Part shown: positions 27,811 through 37,459 of the stretch, piece by piece
Layout of the letters: the number at the start of each line of letters is the position of its first letter
Numbering within the stretch: position 1 is the stretch's first letter
DNA from: Rugamonas apoptosis
GTDB lineage: Bacteria > Pseudomonadota > Gammaproteobacteria > Burkholderiales > Burkholderiaceae_D
DNA: 64,000 bases
Assembly: GCF_014042355.1 (NCBI RefSeq)
Contig: NZ_JACEZU010000006.1
Coordinates: forward strand, 248,001 to 312,000
Reading direction: 5' to 3'
The notes under the pieces: generated by a model
What the model was told of the DNA's origin: nothing
Database searches by the model: none
Seen by the model: the letters and a program-made list of their open reading frames with translations, nothing else
Program-made: the position numbers and the translations under genes

Positions 27811-30568
27811 CGGTGAGTCCTGGTCGTTCTGGTTCTGGTTCTGGTTCCGGCTCGGGCAACGGCGGCGGGCTGCCCACGGGCAGCGAAAACACGAAGGCCG
27901 CGCCGCCGGCCGGCGATGACGCGGCATTGATCTTGCCGCCATGGGCTTCGACGATGGCGCGGCAGATGGCCAGCCCCAATCCCACACCCGGCTTGGCTGA
28001 TTCCCGTTCACCACGCGTGAATTTCTCGAAGATGGCTTCCTCACGGCCGTGCGGCAGACCGGGTCCGTCATCATAGACCATCACGTCCACCCAAGTGCCG
28101 CGCGGTTCGGCGGCCACCGTCACGTGCGAACCGGGCGGCGTGTACTTGGCCGCGTTCTCCAGCAGGTTGCACAGCACACGCTCGATCAGCACGGCGTCGA
28201 AACGCAGCAGCGGCAAGTCCGGCGCCAGCCGGGTGGCCACCACGTGCGCCGCCAGTTGAGCCCCGCTCACGCGCAGCGCGCTGCCCACCACCTCCTCCAG
28301 CGGTTGCCATTGCAGGTTGAAGGTCACATCGCCGCTCTGGATGCGGGCCATGTCGAGCAGGTTGGACACCAGTGCGCTCATGCGGCGCGCCTCGTCGTGC
28401 AGCGCGTCGGCCAGCGCCAGCTGGGGCGGCGCCAGCGGCGGGCGCGAGCCGGCCAGCGATTCGGACATGCCCACCAGTGACGTGAGCGGCGTGCGCAAGT
28501 CGTGCGACAGGGCCGCCAGCAGCGAATTGCGCAACCGTTCCGATTCCATGTTCACCAGCGCGTCCTGCGCCACTTCGATGTAGTGCACCCGCTCCAGCGC
28601 GATGGCGGCCAGGGTGGCGAAGGTGTCCAGGTGCTGGCGCTGTTCCGGCACCATGATCCAGCGCCGGTGCTCGGGCTGGATGGCCAGCACGCCGCGGGTG
28701 CGCATGGGCGCCACCAGCGGCAGGTAGAAGATGCGGCTGGCCGGCAGCGTGTCCGTGCCCAGGCCTGCGCATTCGGCGTGGTCGAACGCCCACTGGGCGA
28801 TGCCGGCGTCGAATACGGCCATGTGGGCCATGGCGGCGGCATCGGACGGGTCTTGCGGCGGCAGCTTGAGCCGGCCGCCGGCGTCCGGCACCAGCAGCGT
28901 GGCGCGGGCCCGGAACGCGCTCTGGATGAAACGCTGGGTGATCTCGAAGATCTGCTCCGTCTGCAGCGCGCCGGACAGCTCGCGCGCGTACTCGTACAGC
29001 GCGCGCGAGCGGGCCTCGCGGCGCGACGCCACGTGCGCCTGGAAGCGCAGGCCGGCCGTCAGGTGGCCCGTGATCAGGCCCACGGCCAGCATGACGGCGA
29101 AGGTGACCAGGTATTGCAGGTCGGAGATGGCGAACGTGAAGCGGGGCGGCACGAAGAAGAAGTCGAAACAGGCCACGCTGACGCAGGTGGCCACCACGGA
29201 CGGGCCGCGTCCGAAACGTACCGCCACCAGCAGCACGGCCAGCAGGAACAGCATGGCGATGTTGGCCAGGTCCAGGTAGGCCAGCATGGGCGTGGCCAGC
29301 AGCGCCGTGGCCAGGCTGGCGGCGCCGGCCCACAGGTAGCCGGCCATGCGCTTGCTGTCGTCCTCCTCGCCGTCGCCATCCGCGTCGGCGCGGGCGCGGG
29401 GCGGCGCGGGCTGCTCATCCTGGCGCGGGGCGCCGATCTCGATCAGGTCGATCTCGGGCGCCTGCTCGGCCACGCGGCGCAGGTGGGAATGGCGCGCTGG
29501 CCAGCGGTGCCGGCGCTGGCGGCGCGCCATGACGATCTTGGACAGGTTGTGGCCGCGCGCGTAGTCAGCCACGGCCGCCGCCACATCCTCGCCCGACAGC
29601 ACGGCCGTGGTGGCGCCCAGGCTTTCGGCCAGCTTGAGGGTGTTCAGTATCCGTTCCCGTTCGCCGGCCGGCAGCCGTTGCAGGGCCGGGGTTTCCACGT
29701 AGACGGCGTGCCAGGCCGTGCCCAGCTGGCTGGCCAGGCGCGCCGTGCTGCGTACCGTGTGCTCGGCGCCGGGACGGGGACCGACGCAGGCCAGCAACGC
29801 AGCGCCCGTCTTCCAGATATCGCCGATCGATTGCTCGACCCGGTAGGCGCGCACGTCGCCCTCGATACGGTCGGCCGTGCGGCGCAGTGCCAGTTCGCGC
29901 AGCGCGATCAAATTGCCTTTGCGGAAAAAATTCTGCGACGCGCGCTCGGCCTGCTGTTGCTGGTACACCTTGCCGCCCTTGAGGCGGGCCAGCAATTCGT
30001 CAGCCGGCAAGTCCACCAGCACCACTTCGTCGGCCTCGTCGAACACGGTGTCGGGCAGGGTCTCGGCCACGCGGATGCCGGTGATGCCGCCCACCACGTC
30101 GTTCAGGCTTTCCAGGTGCTGCACATTGACGGTGGTGAGCACGTCGATGCCGGCGTCCAGCAATTCGCCCACGTCCTGCCAGCGCTTGGGGTGGCGCGAG
30201 CCGGGCGCGTTGGAGTGGGCCAGCTCGTCGATCAGGATCAACGGCGGGCGGCGCGCCAATGCCGCGTCAATGTCGAATTCGGCCAGTTGCTTGCCGCGAT
30301 AGTCGAGCTGCCGCAGCGGCAGCACGTCCAGCCCTTCGAGCATGGCGGCCGTCTCGCTGCGGCCGTGGGTTTCGATCACGCCCACCAGCACAGGCTGGCC
30401 GTCGGCCTGCAGCTTGCGGGCGGCCGCCAGCATGGCGTAGGTCTTGCCTACACCGGCGGAGGCGCCGAAATAGATGCGCAGCTTGCCCCGCGCCGCCTTG
30501 CGTTCCTGGGCCTGCACTTGCGCCAGCAAGGCGTCCGGGTCGGGTCGTTCGCTATCGTTGGGAAACAT
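27803..30568 (-). CDS. kdpD: Kdp sensor histidine kinase
   Basis: A 921-residue inner-membrane sensor kinase for potassium limitation or turgor, phosphorylating KdpE. The N-terminal KdpD domain begins with Walker A GASAGVGKT at residues 35-43 and includes LIDELAHSNAPGSRHPKRWQD. A UspA-like domain follows (RPGAEHTVRSTARLA). Four transmembrane helices lie at about 405-510, then a GAF-like domain, the HisKA box LSHDLRTPLTSL, and an ATPase domain with NLLENAAKYTPPG and GVGLGLAICRAI. The tail is an unusual proline/glutamate repeat (EPEPEPEPE). It lies 33 bases after kdpC and overlaps kdpE. Confidence 0.96.
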
Positions 30569-30601
30569 GGATACCTATCGAAATGGCCGACAGCGGCCAG
30601 T

Positions 30602-31210
30602 TTAACGCTTCTGGCCACGCTTTTGGCCCGATGCCGCGTCCAGCGCCAGGTTCAGTGCCAGCACGTTGACGCGCGCCTCGCCGAAGAAGCCAAAATATTG
30701 GTTCTGGCGGTGGGCCGCGATCAGCGCAAATACACGCTCAGGGCTCAGCTGGCGGACGGCGGCCACGCGGCGCGCCTGGTACTGGGCGGCGGCCAGGCTG
30801 ATCTCGGGATCGAGGCCGCTGCCGGATGCCGTCACCAGGTCAACCGGGATCGGCAGCTCGTTGTTGGGATCGGCGGCACGCAAGGCGGCCACGCGGCCTT
30901 TGACAGCGTCGGTCTGGGCCGGATTGTTGGGGCCCAGGTTGGAACCGCTGGAACCGGCGCCATTGTTGGGCATGGGGCTGGTGGCGGATGGGCGTCCCCA
31001 GAAATAGCGGGGCGACGAGAAGGCCTGGCCGATCAGTTCCGAGCCGACGGGTTTGCCACCGGCCTCGATGATGCTGCCGCCGGCCTGCGCCGGGAAGGCG
31101 GCGGCGCCCACGCCGGTGACGGCCAGCGGATACAGCACGCCGCAAATGATGGTCAGGGCGCCGAACAGGACGACGGCGGGACGGATGGTGGAAAAGAATT
31201 TGGAAGACAC
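30602..31210 (-). CDS. kdpC: K+-transporting ATPase, C subunit
   Basis: The small inner-membrane subunit that stabilises the KdpFABC potassium pump and raises ATP affinity. It is about 202 residues: one N-terminal transmembrane helix (PAVVLFGALTIICGVLYPLAVTG), then the periplasmic domain with FWGRPSAT and SGSGLDPEISLAAAQYQARRVA, both KdpC hallmarks. The frame is open to 31246; the GTG at 31210, preceded by a GGAG six bases away, is chosen because it begins MSSKFFSTIRP. An alternative start a few codons upstream cannot be excluded. It sits 55 bases after kdpB. Confidence 0.93.
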   Translation of the reverse strand: MSSKFFSTIRPAVVLFGALTIICGVLYPLAVTGVGAAAFPAQAGGSIIEAGGKPVGSELIGQAFSSPRYFWGRPSATSPMPNNGAGSSGSNLGPNNPAQTDAVKGRVAALRAADPNNELPIPVDLVTASGSGLDPEISLAAAQYQARRVAAVRQLSPERVFALIAAHRQNQYFGFFGEARVNVLALNLALDAASGQKRGQKR

Positions 31211-31265
31211 GATGGCTCCAGAGTGTAAGGCCCCGCCCGCGCGCACGCGGGCCGGGGCGGACTGG

Positions 31266-33392
31266 TTAGACGAGATGGAACATGGCCAATACCATGTCGA
31301 TCAACTTGATGCCCGCGAACGGCAGGATGACGCCGCCCACGCCGTAAATCCAGATGTTCCGGCGCAGCAACGCGGCGGCGCCGATGGCGCGGTAGCGCAC
31401 GCCCTTGAGCGCCAGCGGGATCAGGAACACGATGATGAGCGCGTTGAAGATCACGGCCGACATGATGGCCGAGTTGGGGCTGGCCAGGTGCATCACATCC
31501 AGCGCCTTCAAGGCCGGATAGGTGCCCACGAAGGCGGCCGGGATGATGGCAAAGTACTTGGCGATGTCGTTGGCGATCGAGAAGGTGGTCAGCGAGCCGC
31601 GCGTCATCAGCATCTGCTTGCCGATCTCCACGATCTCGAGCAGCTTGGTGGGGTTGGAATCAAGGTCCACCATATTACCCGCCTCCTTGGCGGCCTGGGT
31701 GCCCGAGTTCATGGCCACGGCCACGTCGGCCTGGGCCAGCGCGGGGGCGTCGTTGGTGCCGTCGCCCGTCATGGCCACCAGCCGGCCTTCGGCCTGGTAG
31801 CTGCGGATCAGTTTCAGCTTGTCCTCGGGCGTGGCTTCGGCCAGGAAGTCGTCCACCCCCGCCTCGGCTGCGATGGCGGCCGCCGTCAGCTTGTTGTCAC
31901 CCGTGATCATCACGGTCTTGATGCCCATGCGGCGCAGTTCCGCGAAGCGCTCCTTGATGCCACCCTTGACGATGTCCTTCAACTCGACCACGCCCATCAC
32001 GCGGCTGCCGTCCACCACCACCAGCGGCGTACTGCCCCGGCGCGACACGTCGTCCACGGTGCGCGTGACCTCGACCGGATACGGCTGGCCCAACGCCTCC
32101 ACATGCTTTTTGACCGTGTCGGCCGCGCCCTTGCGCACGGCGCGCTCGCCGATGTCCACGCCACTCATGCGGGTGTTGGCGGAGAACGGCACGAAAGTGG
32201 CGTGCAGCGATGCCATCTCACGTTCGCGGATGTTGAAGCGCTGCTTGGCCAGCACCACGATGCTGCGCCCTTCCGGCGTTTCGTCGGCCAGCGAAGCCAG
32301 TTGCGCCACGTCGGCCAGCTGCTGCTCCGTCACACCGGGCGCGGGAAAGAAGGCCGACGCCTGGCGGTTGCCCAGCGTGATGGTGCCCGTCTTGTCGAGC
32401 AGCAGCACGTCCACGTCGCCGGCCGCCTCCACGGCGCGGCCGGAAGTGGCGATCACGTTGGCCTGCATCATGCGGCTCATGCCGGCCACGCCGATGGCCG
32501 ACAGCAGGCCGCCGATGGTGGTGGGGATCAAACACACCAGCAGCGCGATCAGCACCGTGATGGAAATCGGGCTGCTGGCGATGCCGGCCGCCTTGGCCGC
32601 GTCCACCGAGAACAGCGAGAACGGCAGCAGCGTCACCGTCACCACCAGGAACACGATGGTGAGCGCCACCAGCAGGATGGTCAGCGCGATCTCGTTGGGG
32701 GTCTTCTGGCGCTTGGCGCCTTCCACCATGGCGATCATGCGGTCGAGGAAAGTCTCGCCGGGGTTGGCCGTGACCTTCACCACCAGCCAGTCCGACAGCA
32801 CGCGGGTGCCGCCGGTGACGGACGAGAAGTCACCGCCCGATTCGCGGATCACGGGCGCCGATTCGCCCGTGATGGCGCTTTCGTCGACCGAAGCCACGCC
32901 TTCCACCACTTCGCCGTCGATGGGGATCACGTCGCCCGCTTCCACCAGGATGACATTCCCCTTGCGCAGCTCAGTGGCGGCCAGCGGCGCCCAGGTGGCG
33001 CCGTGCCGCGGGCTGGCCAACTTCTTGGCCGTGACGGTCTGCTTCAGGCTGCGCAGCGAGGCCGCCTGCGCCTTGCTGCGGCCCTCGGCCAGCGCTTCGG
33101 CGAAGTTCGCGAACAGCACCGTGAACCACAGCCAGATCGAGGTCGCCAGGATGAAACCCGATGGCGCCTCGCCCTGCCCCACCAGCGACTGCACATACAG
33201 CAGCGAGGTGATGATGCTGCCGACGTAGACAACGAACATCACAGGGCTGCGCAATTGCGTGCGCGGACTGAGTTTCTTGAACGAGTCCACGATGGCCGGC
33301 ATCACCAGCTCCGATTCGAACAGCTTGAGCTTTTTGGCGGGCGGATTGGTAAAGATCGTCATCTCGGGTTGAGAAGTTTGGGTGTTTGACAT
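31266..33392 (-). CDS. kdpB: K+-transporting P-type ATPase, B subunit
   Basis: The catalytic subunit of the Kdp pump, hydrolysing ATP to drive high-affinity potassium uptake. It is 708 residues. P-type ATPase motifs are complete: TGES in the actuator domain, phosphorylation site DKTGTIT with Asp333, the [14 protein letters not shown] and [18 protein letters not shown] motifs, and several transmembrane helices including [17 protein letters not shown]. The start follows CAGGAG and lies 15 bases after the kdpA stop. Confidence 0.97.
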   Translation of the reverse strand: MSNTQTSQPEMTIFTNPPAKKLKLFESELVMPAIVDSFKKLSPRTQLRSPVMFVVYVGSIITSLLYVQSLVGQGEAPSGFILATSIWLWFTVLFANFAEALAEGRSKAQAASLRSLKQTVTAKKLASPRHGATWAPLAATELRKGNVILVEAGDVIPIDGEVVEGVASVDESAITGESAPVIRESGGDFSSVTGGTRVLSDWLVVKVTANPGETFLDRMIAMVEGAKRQKTPNEIALTILLVALTIVFLVVTVTLLPFSLFSVDAAKAAGIASSPISITVLIALLVCLIPTTIGGLLSAIGVAGMSRMMQANVIATSGRAVEAAGDVDVLLLDKTGTITLGNRQASAFFPAPGVTEQQLADVAQLASLADETPEGRSIVVLAKQRFNIREREMASLHATFVPFSANTRMSGVDIGERAVRKGAADTVKKHVEALGQPYPVEVTRTVDDVSRRGSTPLVVVDGSRVMGVVELKDIVKGGIKERFAELRRMGIKTVMITGDNKLTAAAIAAEAGVDDFLAEATPEDKLKLIRSYQAEGRLVAMTGDGTNDAPALAQADVAVAMNSGTQAAKEAGNMVDLDSNPTKLLEIVEIGKQMLMTRGSLTTFSIANDIAKYFAIIPAAFVGTYPALKALDVMHLASPNSAIMSAVIFNALIIVFLIPLALKGVRYRAIGAAALLRRNIWIYGVGGVILPFAGIKLIDMVLAMFHLV

Positions 33393-33407
33393 CTTGAGCT
33401 CCTGGGA

Positions 33408-35246
33408 TTAGCGGGCGAACTGCGGCGCGAACAGCTGCAAGTGTTCGACCACCGGGCCGAGCGCCAGCGCCGGAACGTAATTGAGCACACCAACCAGCGC
33501 CACCACGCTCACCAGCAGGCCGATGAAGATGGGACCGTGGGTGGGCATGGTGCCGGCGTTGGCCTCCAGCCGCTTCTTGCCAGCCAGCGAACCGGCGATG
33601 GCCAGGATGGGCACGATCATGGCGAAGCGGCCGAACCACATGGCAATGGCCAGCATGGTGTTGTAGAACGGCGTGTTGGCGGACAGGCCGGCGAAGGCGC
33701 TGCCGTTGTTGTTGGCGGCCGAACTGAAGGCGTACAGGATCTCCGAGAAGCCGTGCGCGCCAGGGTTGGTGATGCCGGCCTTGCCGGCGTCCATCATCAC
33801 GGCGATGGCGGTACCGGCCAGCACCAGCGTGGGCGTGACGAGGATGGCGATCGAGGTCATCTTCATTTCATACGACTGGATCTTCTTGCCCAGGTATTCC
33901 GGGGTACGGCCTATCATCAGGCCGGCGATGAACACGGCCAGGATGGCGAAGATCAGCATGCCGTACAGGCCCGAACCCACGCCGCCGAAAATCACTTCGC
34001 CGAACTGGATCAGCAGCATGGGGATCATGCCGCCCAGTGGCATGAACGAATCATGCATGGCATTGACGGCGCCGCAGGAGGCGGCCGTGGTGACGGCGGC
34101 GAACAGGGTCGAGGCGCTGATGCCGAAGCGGGTTTCCTTCCCTTCCATGTTGCCGCCGGCCTGCAGGGCGCTCATCTGCTGGTCCACGCCCAGCGCCTGC
34201 AGCGCGGGGTGGGCCTGCTGCTCGGCGCTCATGACGGACACGGTGCAGACCACGAACAACAGCGTCATCGCGGCCAGCACGGCCCAGCCCTGGCGCGGGT
34301 CGCCCACCATGCGGCCGAAGGCGAAGCACAGGCCGGCCGGGATGATGAAAATGGCGATCATCTGGAAGAAGTTCGACAGCGGCGTCGGATTCTCGTACGG
34401 GTGGGCGGAATTGGCGTTGAAGAAGCCGCCGCCGTTGGTGCCCAACATCTTGATCGCTTCCTGCGACGCGACCGGGCCCATGGCGATGGTCTGGGTGGTG
34501 GCCGTCAGCGTTTCCGTGACTGGTTCACCCTTGGCGTCCTTCAGCGGCTGGCCGTCGGCGCCCACTTTTGGCTGGGTGTAGGTGACGGGGTCGAGCAGCG
34601 TCACTTCCTTATAGGCCGAGAAGTTCTGGATCGCGCCCTGTCCCACCAGGAATACGGCGAACACCAGCGACAGCGGCAGCAGCACGTACAGCGTGGAACG
34701 GGTGATATCGACCCAGAAGTTACCAATGGACTTGGCCGAGCGCGACGAGAAGCCGCGGATCAGCGCATAGGCGACGGCCATGCCGGTGGCGGCCGAGAAG
34801 AAGTTCTGACCCGCCAGCACCAGCATCTGGGTCAGGTAGCTCATGGCTTGTTCGCCCGAGTAGCCTTGCCAGTTGGTGTTGGAGACAAAACTGACGGCCG
34901 TGTTGAACGCCGAATCCGGGGAGATGTTGGCCATGGCCTGCGGATTCAGGGGCAGCCATTGCTGCACACGCTGCAGGCCGTACACGGCCAGCGCACCCAG
35001 GGCGTTAAACATCAGCAGGGCCACGGCGTAGGCTTTCCAGCCCTGGCCTTCGACCTTGCCGTCCTTACTGTCTTGGTCCACGATGCCGGCAGCGCGGTAC
35101 AACAGCCGCTCCACCTTGCCCAGCCAGCCCAGGCCGGGGATAGCCGAGCCGTCGCCCACACGGGTGAGTACAATGCCCAGCGGGTAGGCCAGGGCCAGCA
35201 GCACGACGAGGAACAGCGCCAGCAGCATGAATGATTGCGTGGTCAT
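33408..35246 (-). CDS. kdpA: K+-transporting ATPase, A subunit
   Basis: The potassium-selective channel-like subunit of KdpFABC in the inner membrane. At 612 residues it is slightly longer than the usual 560-600, with about ten transmembrane helices. Selectivity-filter segments are recognisable: [49 protein letters not shown] and [14 protein letters not shown]. An insertion of about 30 residues ([20 protein letters not shown]) accounts for the length. The start at 35246 has GGAGGA six bases upstream and shares one base with the kdpF stop. Confidence 0.96.
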   Translation of the reverse strand: MTTQSFMLLALFLVVLLALAYPLGIVLTRVGDGSAIPGLGWLGKVERLLYRAAGIVDQDSKDGKVEGQGWKAYAVALLMFNALGALAVYGLQRVQQWLPLNPQAMANISPDSAFNTAVSFVSNTNWQGYSGEQAMSYLTQMLVLAGQNFFSAATGMAVAYALIRGFSSRSAKSIGNFWVDITRSTLYVLLPLSLVFAVFLVGQGAIQNFSAYKEVTLLDPVTYTQPKVGADGQPLKDAKGEPVTETLTATTQTIAMGPVASQEAIKMLGTNGGGFFNANSAHPYENPTPLSNFFQMIAIFIIPAGLCFAFGRMVGDPRQGWAVLAAMTLLFVVCTVSVMSAEQQAHPALQALGVDQQMSALQAGGNMEGKETRFGISASTLFAAVTTAASCGAVNAMHDSFMPLGGMIPMLLIQFGEVIFGGVGSGLYGMLIFAILAVFIAGLMIGRTPEYLGKKIQSYEMKMTSIAILVTPTLVLAGTAIAVMMDAGKAGITNPGAHGFSEILYAFSSAANNNGSAFAGLSANTPFYNTMLAIAMWFGRFAMIVPILAIAGSLAGKKRLEANAGTMPTHGPIFIGLLVSVVALVGVLNYVPALALGPVVEHLQLFAPQFAR

Positions 35247-35335
35247 CACAGTTCCTCCGCCTTGAGCAGAGCCACCACCAGATAGACCAGCAGGCCGGCC
35301 GAGGCCAGCGCCCCGATCACATAAAAGGTGTTCAT
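35246..35335 (-). CDS. kdpF: K+-transporting ATPase, F subunit
   Basis: A 29-residue single-helix membrane peptide ([20 protein letters not shown], then VALLKAEEL) of the size, place and composition of KdpF, which binds KdpA as a lipid-like stabiliser. Its ATG overlaps the stop of the small ORF before it (ATGA) and its stop overlaps the kdpA start, so translation of the three is coupled. GGGAGG precedes the start. Confidence 0.9.
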   Translation of the reverse strand: MNTFYVIGALASAGLLVYLVVALLKAEEL

Positions 35336-35424
35336 TGCTGGCCTCCCAGCTTGTCGCAGCCGGCGGCAAAAGCCACCGTCACGGCCAGGAAAGCCACCAT
35401 CGCACCAATAAAAACGATATCCAT
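35332..35424 (-). CDS. Small membrane protein leading the kdp operon
   Basis: A 30-residue ORF that is the first cistron of the kdp operon: [20 protein letters not shown], then [10 protein letters not shown]. It has one hydrophobic helix followed by a cysteine and a polar tail. Its stop overlaps the kdpF start by four bases (ATGA). The coupling and clear membrane-peptide composition argue that it is translated. It is not KdpF, which follows. It might be a further accessory peptide of the pump, or a leader that couples translation to kdpF; I know of no established function. The region before it carries the KdpE-type repeats. Confidence 0.65.
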   Translation of the reverse strand: MDIVFIGAMVAFLAVTVAFAAGCDKLGGQQ

Positions 35425-35474
35425 TTCGCCCCTCACGAGTCTTGTTTTGACAAGGAGAAGGTTATCGAGATCGA

Positions 35475-35512
35475 TCTAAAAGTGGTGTAAAGACTCGGGG
35501 ATGGGGTGTAAA
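35475..35512 (-). promoter_or_regulatory. KdpE-type operator array upstream of the kdp operon
   Basis: Three half-sites lie in the same orientation: TCTAAA (35475-35480), TGTAAA (35486-35491) and TGTAAA (35507-35512), spaced 11 and 21 bases, i.e. one and two helical turns. Read towards kdp they are TTTACA, TTTACA and TTTAGA, and the first is followed by CCCC, as in the TTTACACCCC part of the E. coli KdpE site as recalled. The array ends 51 bases before the first kdp start codon. The same array occurs at 37396-37433. Confidence 0.7.
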
Positions 35513-35537
35513 CAAGCCGTAAAAATCCTGCCGGGGG

Positions 35538-35915
35538 TCAGGCGTCTTTCTCGACAAAGCGCTTGAGGCGGGATAGCGCCTGTTCCCACTCGCGGCCGAT
35601 GGCGTCGAGCGCACGCCTGGCGTCGTTGATGCTGGCCGCTTCCAGCTGCCACAAACGCTCGCGGCCCAGCCGGACGTCGCTGACGACGCCCGCCTCGGCC
35701 AGCACATGAAGGTGCTTGGTGACGCCCTGGCGGCTGATCGCCGTGCCCTGGGTCAGCTGGGCGATCGACAGCGCGCCGCCGGCGCTCAGCGCCGACACCA
35801 GTTTCAAACGGGTGGGGTCGCCCAGCGCCGCGAATACATGGGCCAGTTCCGGGTCCGGCGCGGACGCGCCGCCCGTACCGGCCTTGCCGTGGTGTTGCGT
35901 GCTACTGGCTGACAT
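35538..35915 (-). CDS. ArsR-family winged-helix repressor
   Basis: A 125-residue DNA-binding protein. The ArsR-type winged helix spans about 22-100, with FAALGDPTRLKLVSALSAGGALSIAQLT and the recognition helix SRQGVTKHLHVLAEAGVV. It lacks the ELCVCDL metal-binding motif of ArsR/SmtB, so it is probably not a metal sensor. Its start overlaps the stop of the SRPBCC gene by 14 bases. This pairing of an ArsR-like repressor with an SRPBCC (AHSA1-like) protein is common in Proteobacteria and Actinobacteria. It probably represses its own operon through the two palindromes at 36404-36419 and 36449-36468. Confidence 0.88.
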   Translation of the reverse strand: MSASSTQHHGKAGTGGASAPDPELAHVFAALGDPTRLKLVSALSAGGALSIAQLTQGTAISRQGVTKHLHVLAEAGVVSDVRLGRERLWQLEAASINDARRALDAIGREWEQALSRLKRFVEKDA

Positions 35916-36369
35916 AGCGCTCCACGTTCTTGAGTTGGAACTCCCAGCCGCCCTCGTGCATCTCGAAGGCCTGGCGGCGGCGATGTTGCGGGATCTGGTC
36001 GAAGCCCGATTCGACCACGGTCAGCAGGATGCCTTGGCCCGGTGCGTCCTTGAGGGTGAAGGTCACCAGCGTGGGCTGCTCCTGGGTGTAGTCGATGGTC
36101 TGGTCCATCGGGTAGGGATGCCAGTGGAAAGACAACAGGTCCTGCGGCTCGATGCGGTCCAGCACCACGTCCAGGAAGATGTGCTCCATGCCTTCCATGG
36201 TCATTCGTCCACGCGCGCGCTGGCCCGGCTTGAAAGTCTGGCCCGCCATGTCGGCGCCGAACCAGACGCCGAATTGCTCGGCGTTCGACAAGGCGCGCCA
36301 TACGTGCTCACGGGGTGCTTTGATCAGGATACTGCGTTCGATACGGTCGGTTTCCGATGCGGTTGTCAT
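35902..36369 (-). CDS. SRPBCC (AHSA1-like) protein
   Basis: A 155-residue protein of the START/Bet v 1-like SRPBCC superfamily. It starts with the family phrase IERSILIKAPREHVWRALSNAEQFGVWFGADM and ends GGWEFQLKNVERY. The fold forms a hydrophobic pocket for a small ligand; AHSA1-like names do not imply Hsp90 binding in bacteria. Start 36369 is chosen over one 14 codons upstream because AAGGAG precedes it and it begins just before the conserved domain. First gene of a two-gene operon with the ArsR-like repressor, suggesting ligand-responsive control. The ligand is unknown. Confidence 0.87.
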   Translation of the reverse strand: MTTASETDRIERSILIKAPREHVWRALSNAEQFGVWFGADMAGQTFKPGQRARGRMTMEGMEHIFLDVVLDRIEPQDLLSFHWHPYPMDQTIDYTQEQPTLVTFTLKDAPGQGILLTVVESGFDQIPQHRRRQAFEMHEGGWEFQLKNVERYVSQ

Positions 36370-36403
36370 GCTGCGGTTCTCCTTTCCATTCGTCTGCGGT
36401 TGT

Positions 36404-36419
36404 GCAACCACGTGGTTGC
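36404..36419. promoter_or_regulatory. Palindromic operator candidate 1 (ArsR/SRPBCC operon)
   Basis: GCAACCACGTGGTTGC is a perfect 16-base palindrome, 35 bases before the SRPBCC start. It shares the half-site GCAACCA with the next palindrome and is the likely binding site of the winged-helix repressor encoded downstream. Confidence 0.6.
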
Positions 36420-36448
36420 CAGATCAGGATAGGACACACACCGGAGAA

Positions 36449-36468
36449 ATGCAACCATTTAGTTGCAT
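36449..36468. promoter_or_regulatory. Palindromic operator candidate 2 (ArsR/SRPBCC operon)
   Basis: ATGCAAC-CATTTA-GTTGCAT is a palindrome with a six-base centre, 45 bases from the start of the first one. Together they form a two-site operator in the 153-base gap between the torF stop and the SRPBCC start. Confidence 0.6.
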
Positions 36469-36522
36469 ATGATGAGCACGGTGCACGCGCGGCCTGCAAG
36501 GGCCGCATGCGCACCGCTCAGG

Positions 36523-37284
36523 TCAGAAGGTCTTGCTGACGGAGACCACCAGCGCCGTCTTGCCGAGGAATTTGCCGTTGGCCGGCGACGCGTAAGCCGC
36601 CTCGCTGGCGTTGGTGCCGATCACGGCCAGCGCGCCGCTGACCACGCCGAAGTCCTTGGTCACGCCCAGCTTCCAGTCCGTGTAGCTGGCCACGTCCGTG
36701 CCCTTGACTGTCTGGTGGCCCGCGTGCAGGTTGACGGTCAGGCCTTCCGCCACGTCGATGTTGGCGCCCACGTCCAGGTAGCCGCTGTTCTTGCTGTCGA
36801 CGTAGCCGAACAGGTTAGTCAGCGCGTGCGAGTACTTCACGTAGGCCGGGCCGTAGCCAAGCTGGCCGTAGATCTCGGTGGTGTTGGCGTTGGCGAAGCC
36901 GGCCACGTGGCCCAGATCATTCGACGGGTAGACATAGCTCAGCACACCCACGTCATACGACACGGCCTCCGTCACCTGTCCCCGCTTGCCCGCGTACAGG
37001 TCCCATTCGATGTCGCCGCCGCCGCCCGCGTCCTTGGTCCACTTGATGGTGGACAGCCAGGTACCGGCATAGAAACCCGTGGGGTTGTTGGTGTAGTCGA
37101 AGCCGCCCTGCAGCGCCGGCTTCAAGCGGGTTTGCGAAATGCCGCGATAACGGTAGTCCGACACGACAGCGGCATTAAAACTCGTTTCGTTATCCGGTTT
37201 GGCGGCCGGTGCGGCGTCCTCCGCGCGGACGGCGCCGCCGGCGAAGGCGGCCAGGATGGCGGAGGCAAGTATCAGTTTCTTCAT
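36523..37284 (-). CDS. TorF-family putative porin
   Basis: A 253-residue outer-membrane beta-barrel with a signal peptide (MKKLILASAILAAFAGGAVRA) and alternating aromatic/polar strands ending in the outer-membrane C-terminal Phe (VSVSKTF). It shows the TorF/Gcw_chp family phrases VVSDYRYRGISQTRLKPALQGGFDY and FYAGTWLSTIKW. The substrate is not known for this family. The frame is open to 37377, but the ATG at 37284 gives a normal signal peptide. The upstream region holds the same three-site array as the kdp operon, so it may respond to potassium through KdpE; that would fit a porin feeding the pump, an inference only. Confidence 0.85.
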   Translation of the reverse strand: MKKLILASAILAAFAGGAVRAEDAAPAAKPDNETSFNAAVVSDYRYRGISQTRLKPALQGGFDYTNNPTGFYAGTWLSTIKWTKDAGGGGDIEWDLYAGKRGQVTEAVSYDVGVLSYVYPSNDLGHVAGFANANTTEIYGQLGYGPAYVKYSHALTNLFGYVDSKNSGYLDVGANIDVAEGLTVNLHAGHQTVKGTDVASYTDWKLGVTKDFGVVSGALAVIGTNASEAAYASPANGKFLGKTALVVSVSKTF

Positions 37285-37395
37285 GTTCTGGTTTCTCTCG
37301 GTGTTGGAGGATGAGACGCACACGCAGGGTGGCATGCGGCCCGATTGCCGCTCCGCGCGACGGCGGAGCGAGAGCAACCAGCTTAATGAGAGTGT

Positions 37396-37433
37396 TGTAA
37401 AAACGGTCTAAAAAGGCAGGGAGGCGCTGTAAA
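37396..37433 (-). promoter_or_regulatory. KdpE-type operator array upstream of torF
   Basis: TGTAAA (37396-37401), TCTAAA (37407-37412) and TGTAAA (37428-37433) have exactly the 11- and 21-base spacings of the kdp array. The spacer bases are also similar (GGT before the middle site, GGGA-G-G before the outer site, C after it). It ends 112 bases before the torF start. The rest of the 175-base gap holds no gene. Confidence 0.65.
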
Positions 37434-37459
37434 CGCCGCGTATAAATGCGGTGCCGCGC

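Noticed and set aside
28502..31228. 908-codon plus-strand frame opposite kdpD and kdpC
   Set aside because: Same reason: antisense shadow of recognised genes, composition typical of a GC-rich complementary frame.
36489..36506. GCGGCC-TGCAAG-GGCCGC hairpin after torF as terminator
   Set aside because: Six-base stem without a T-run; inverted GC repeats of this size are common in this DNA.
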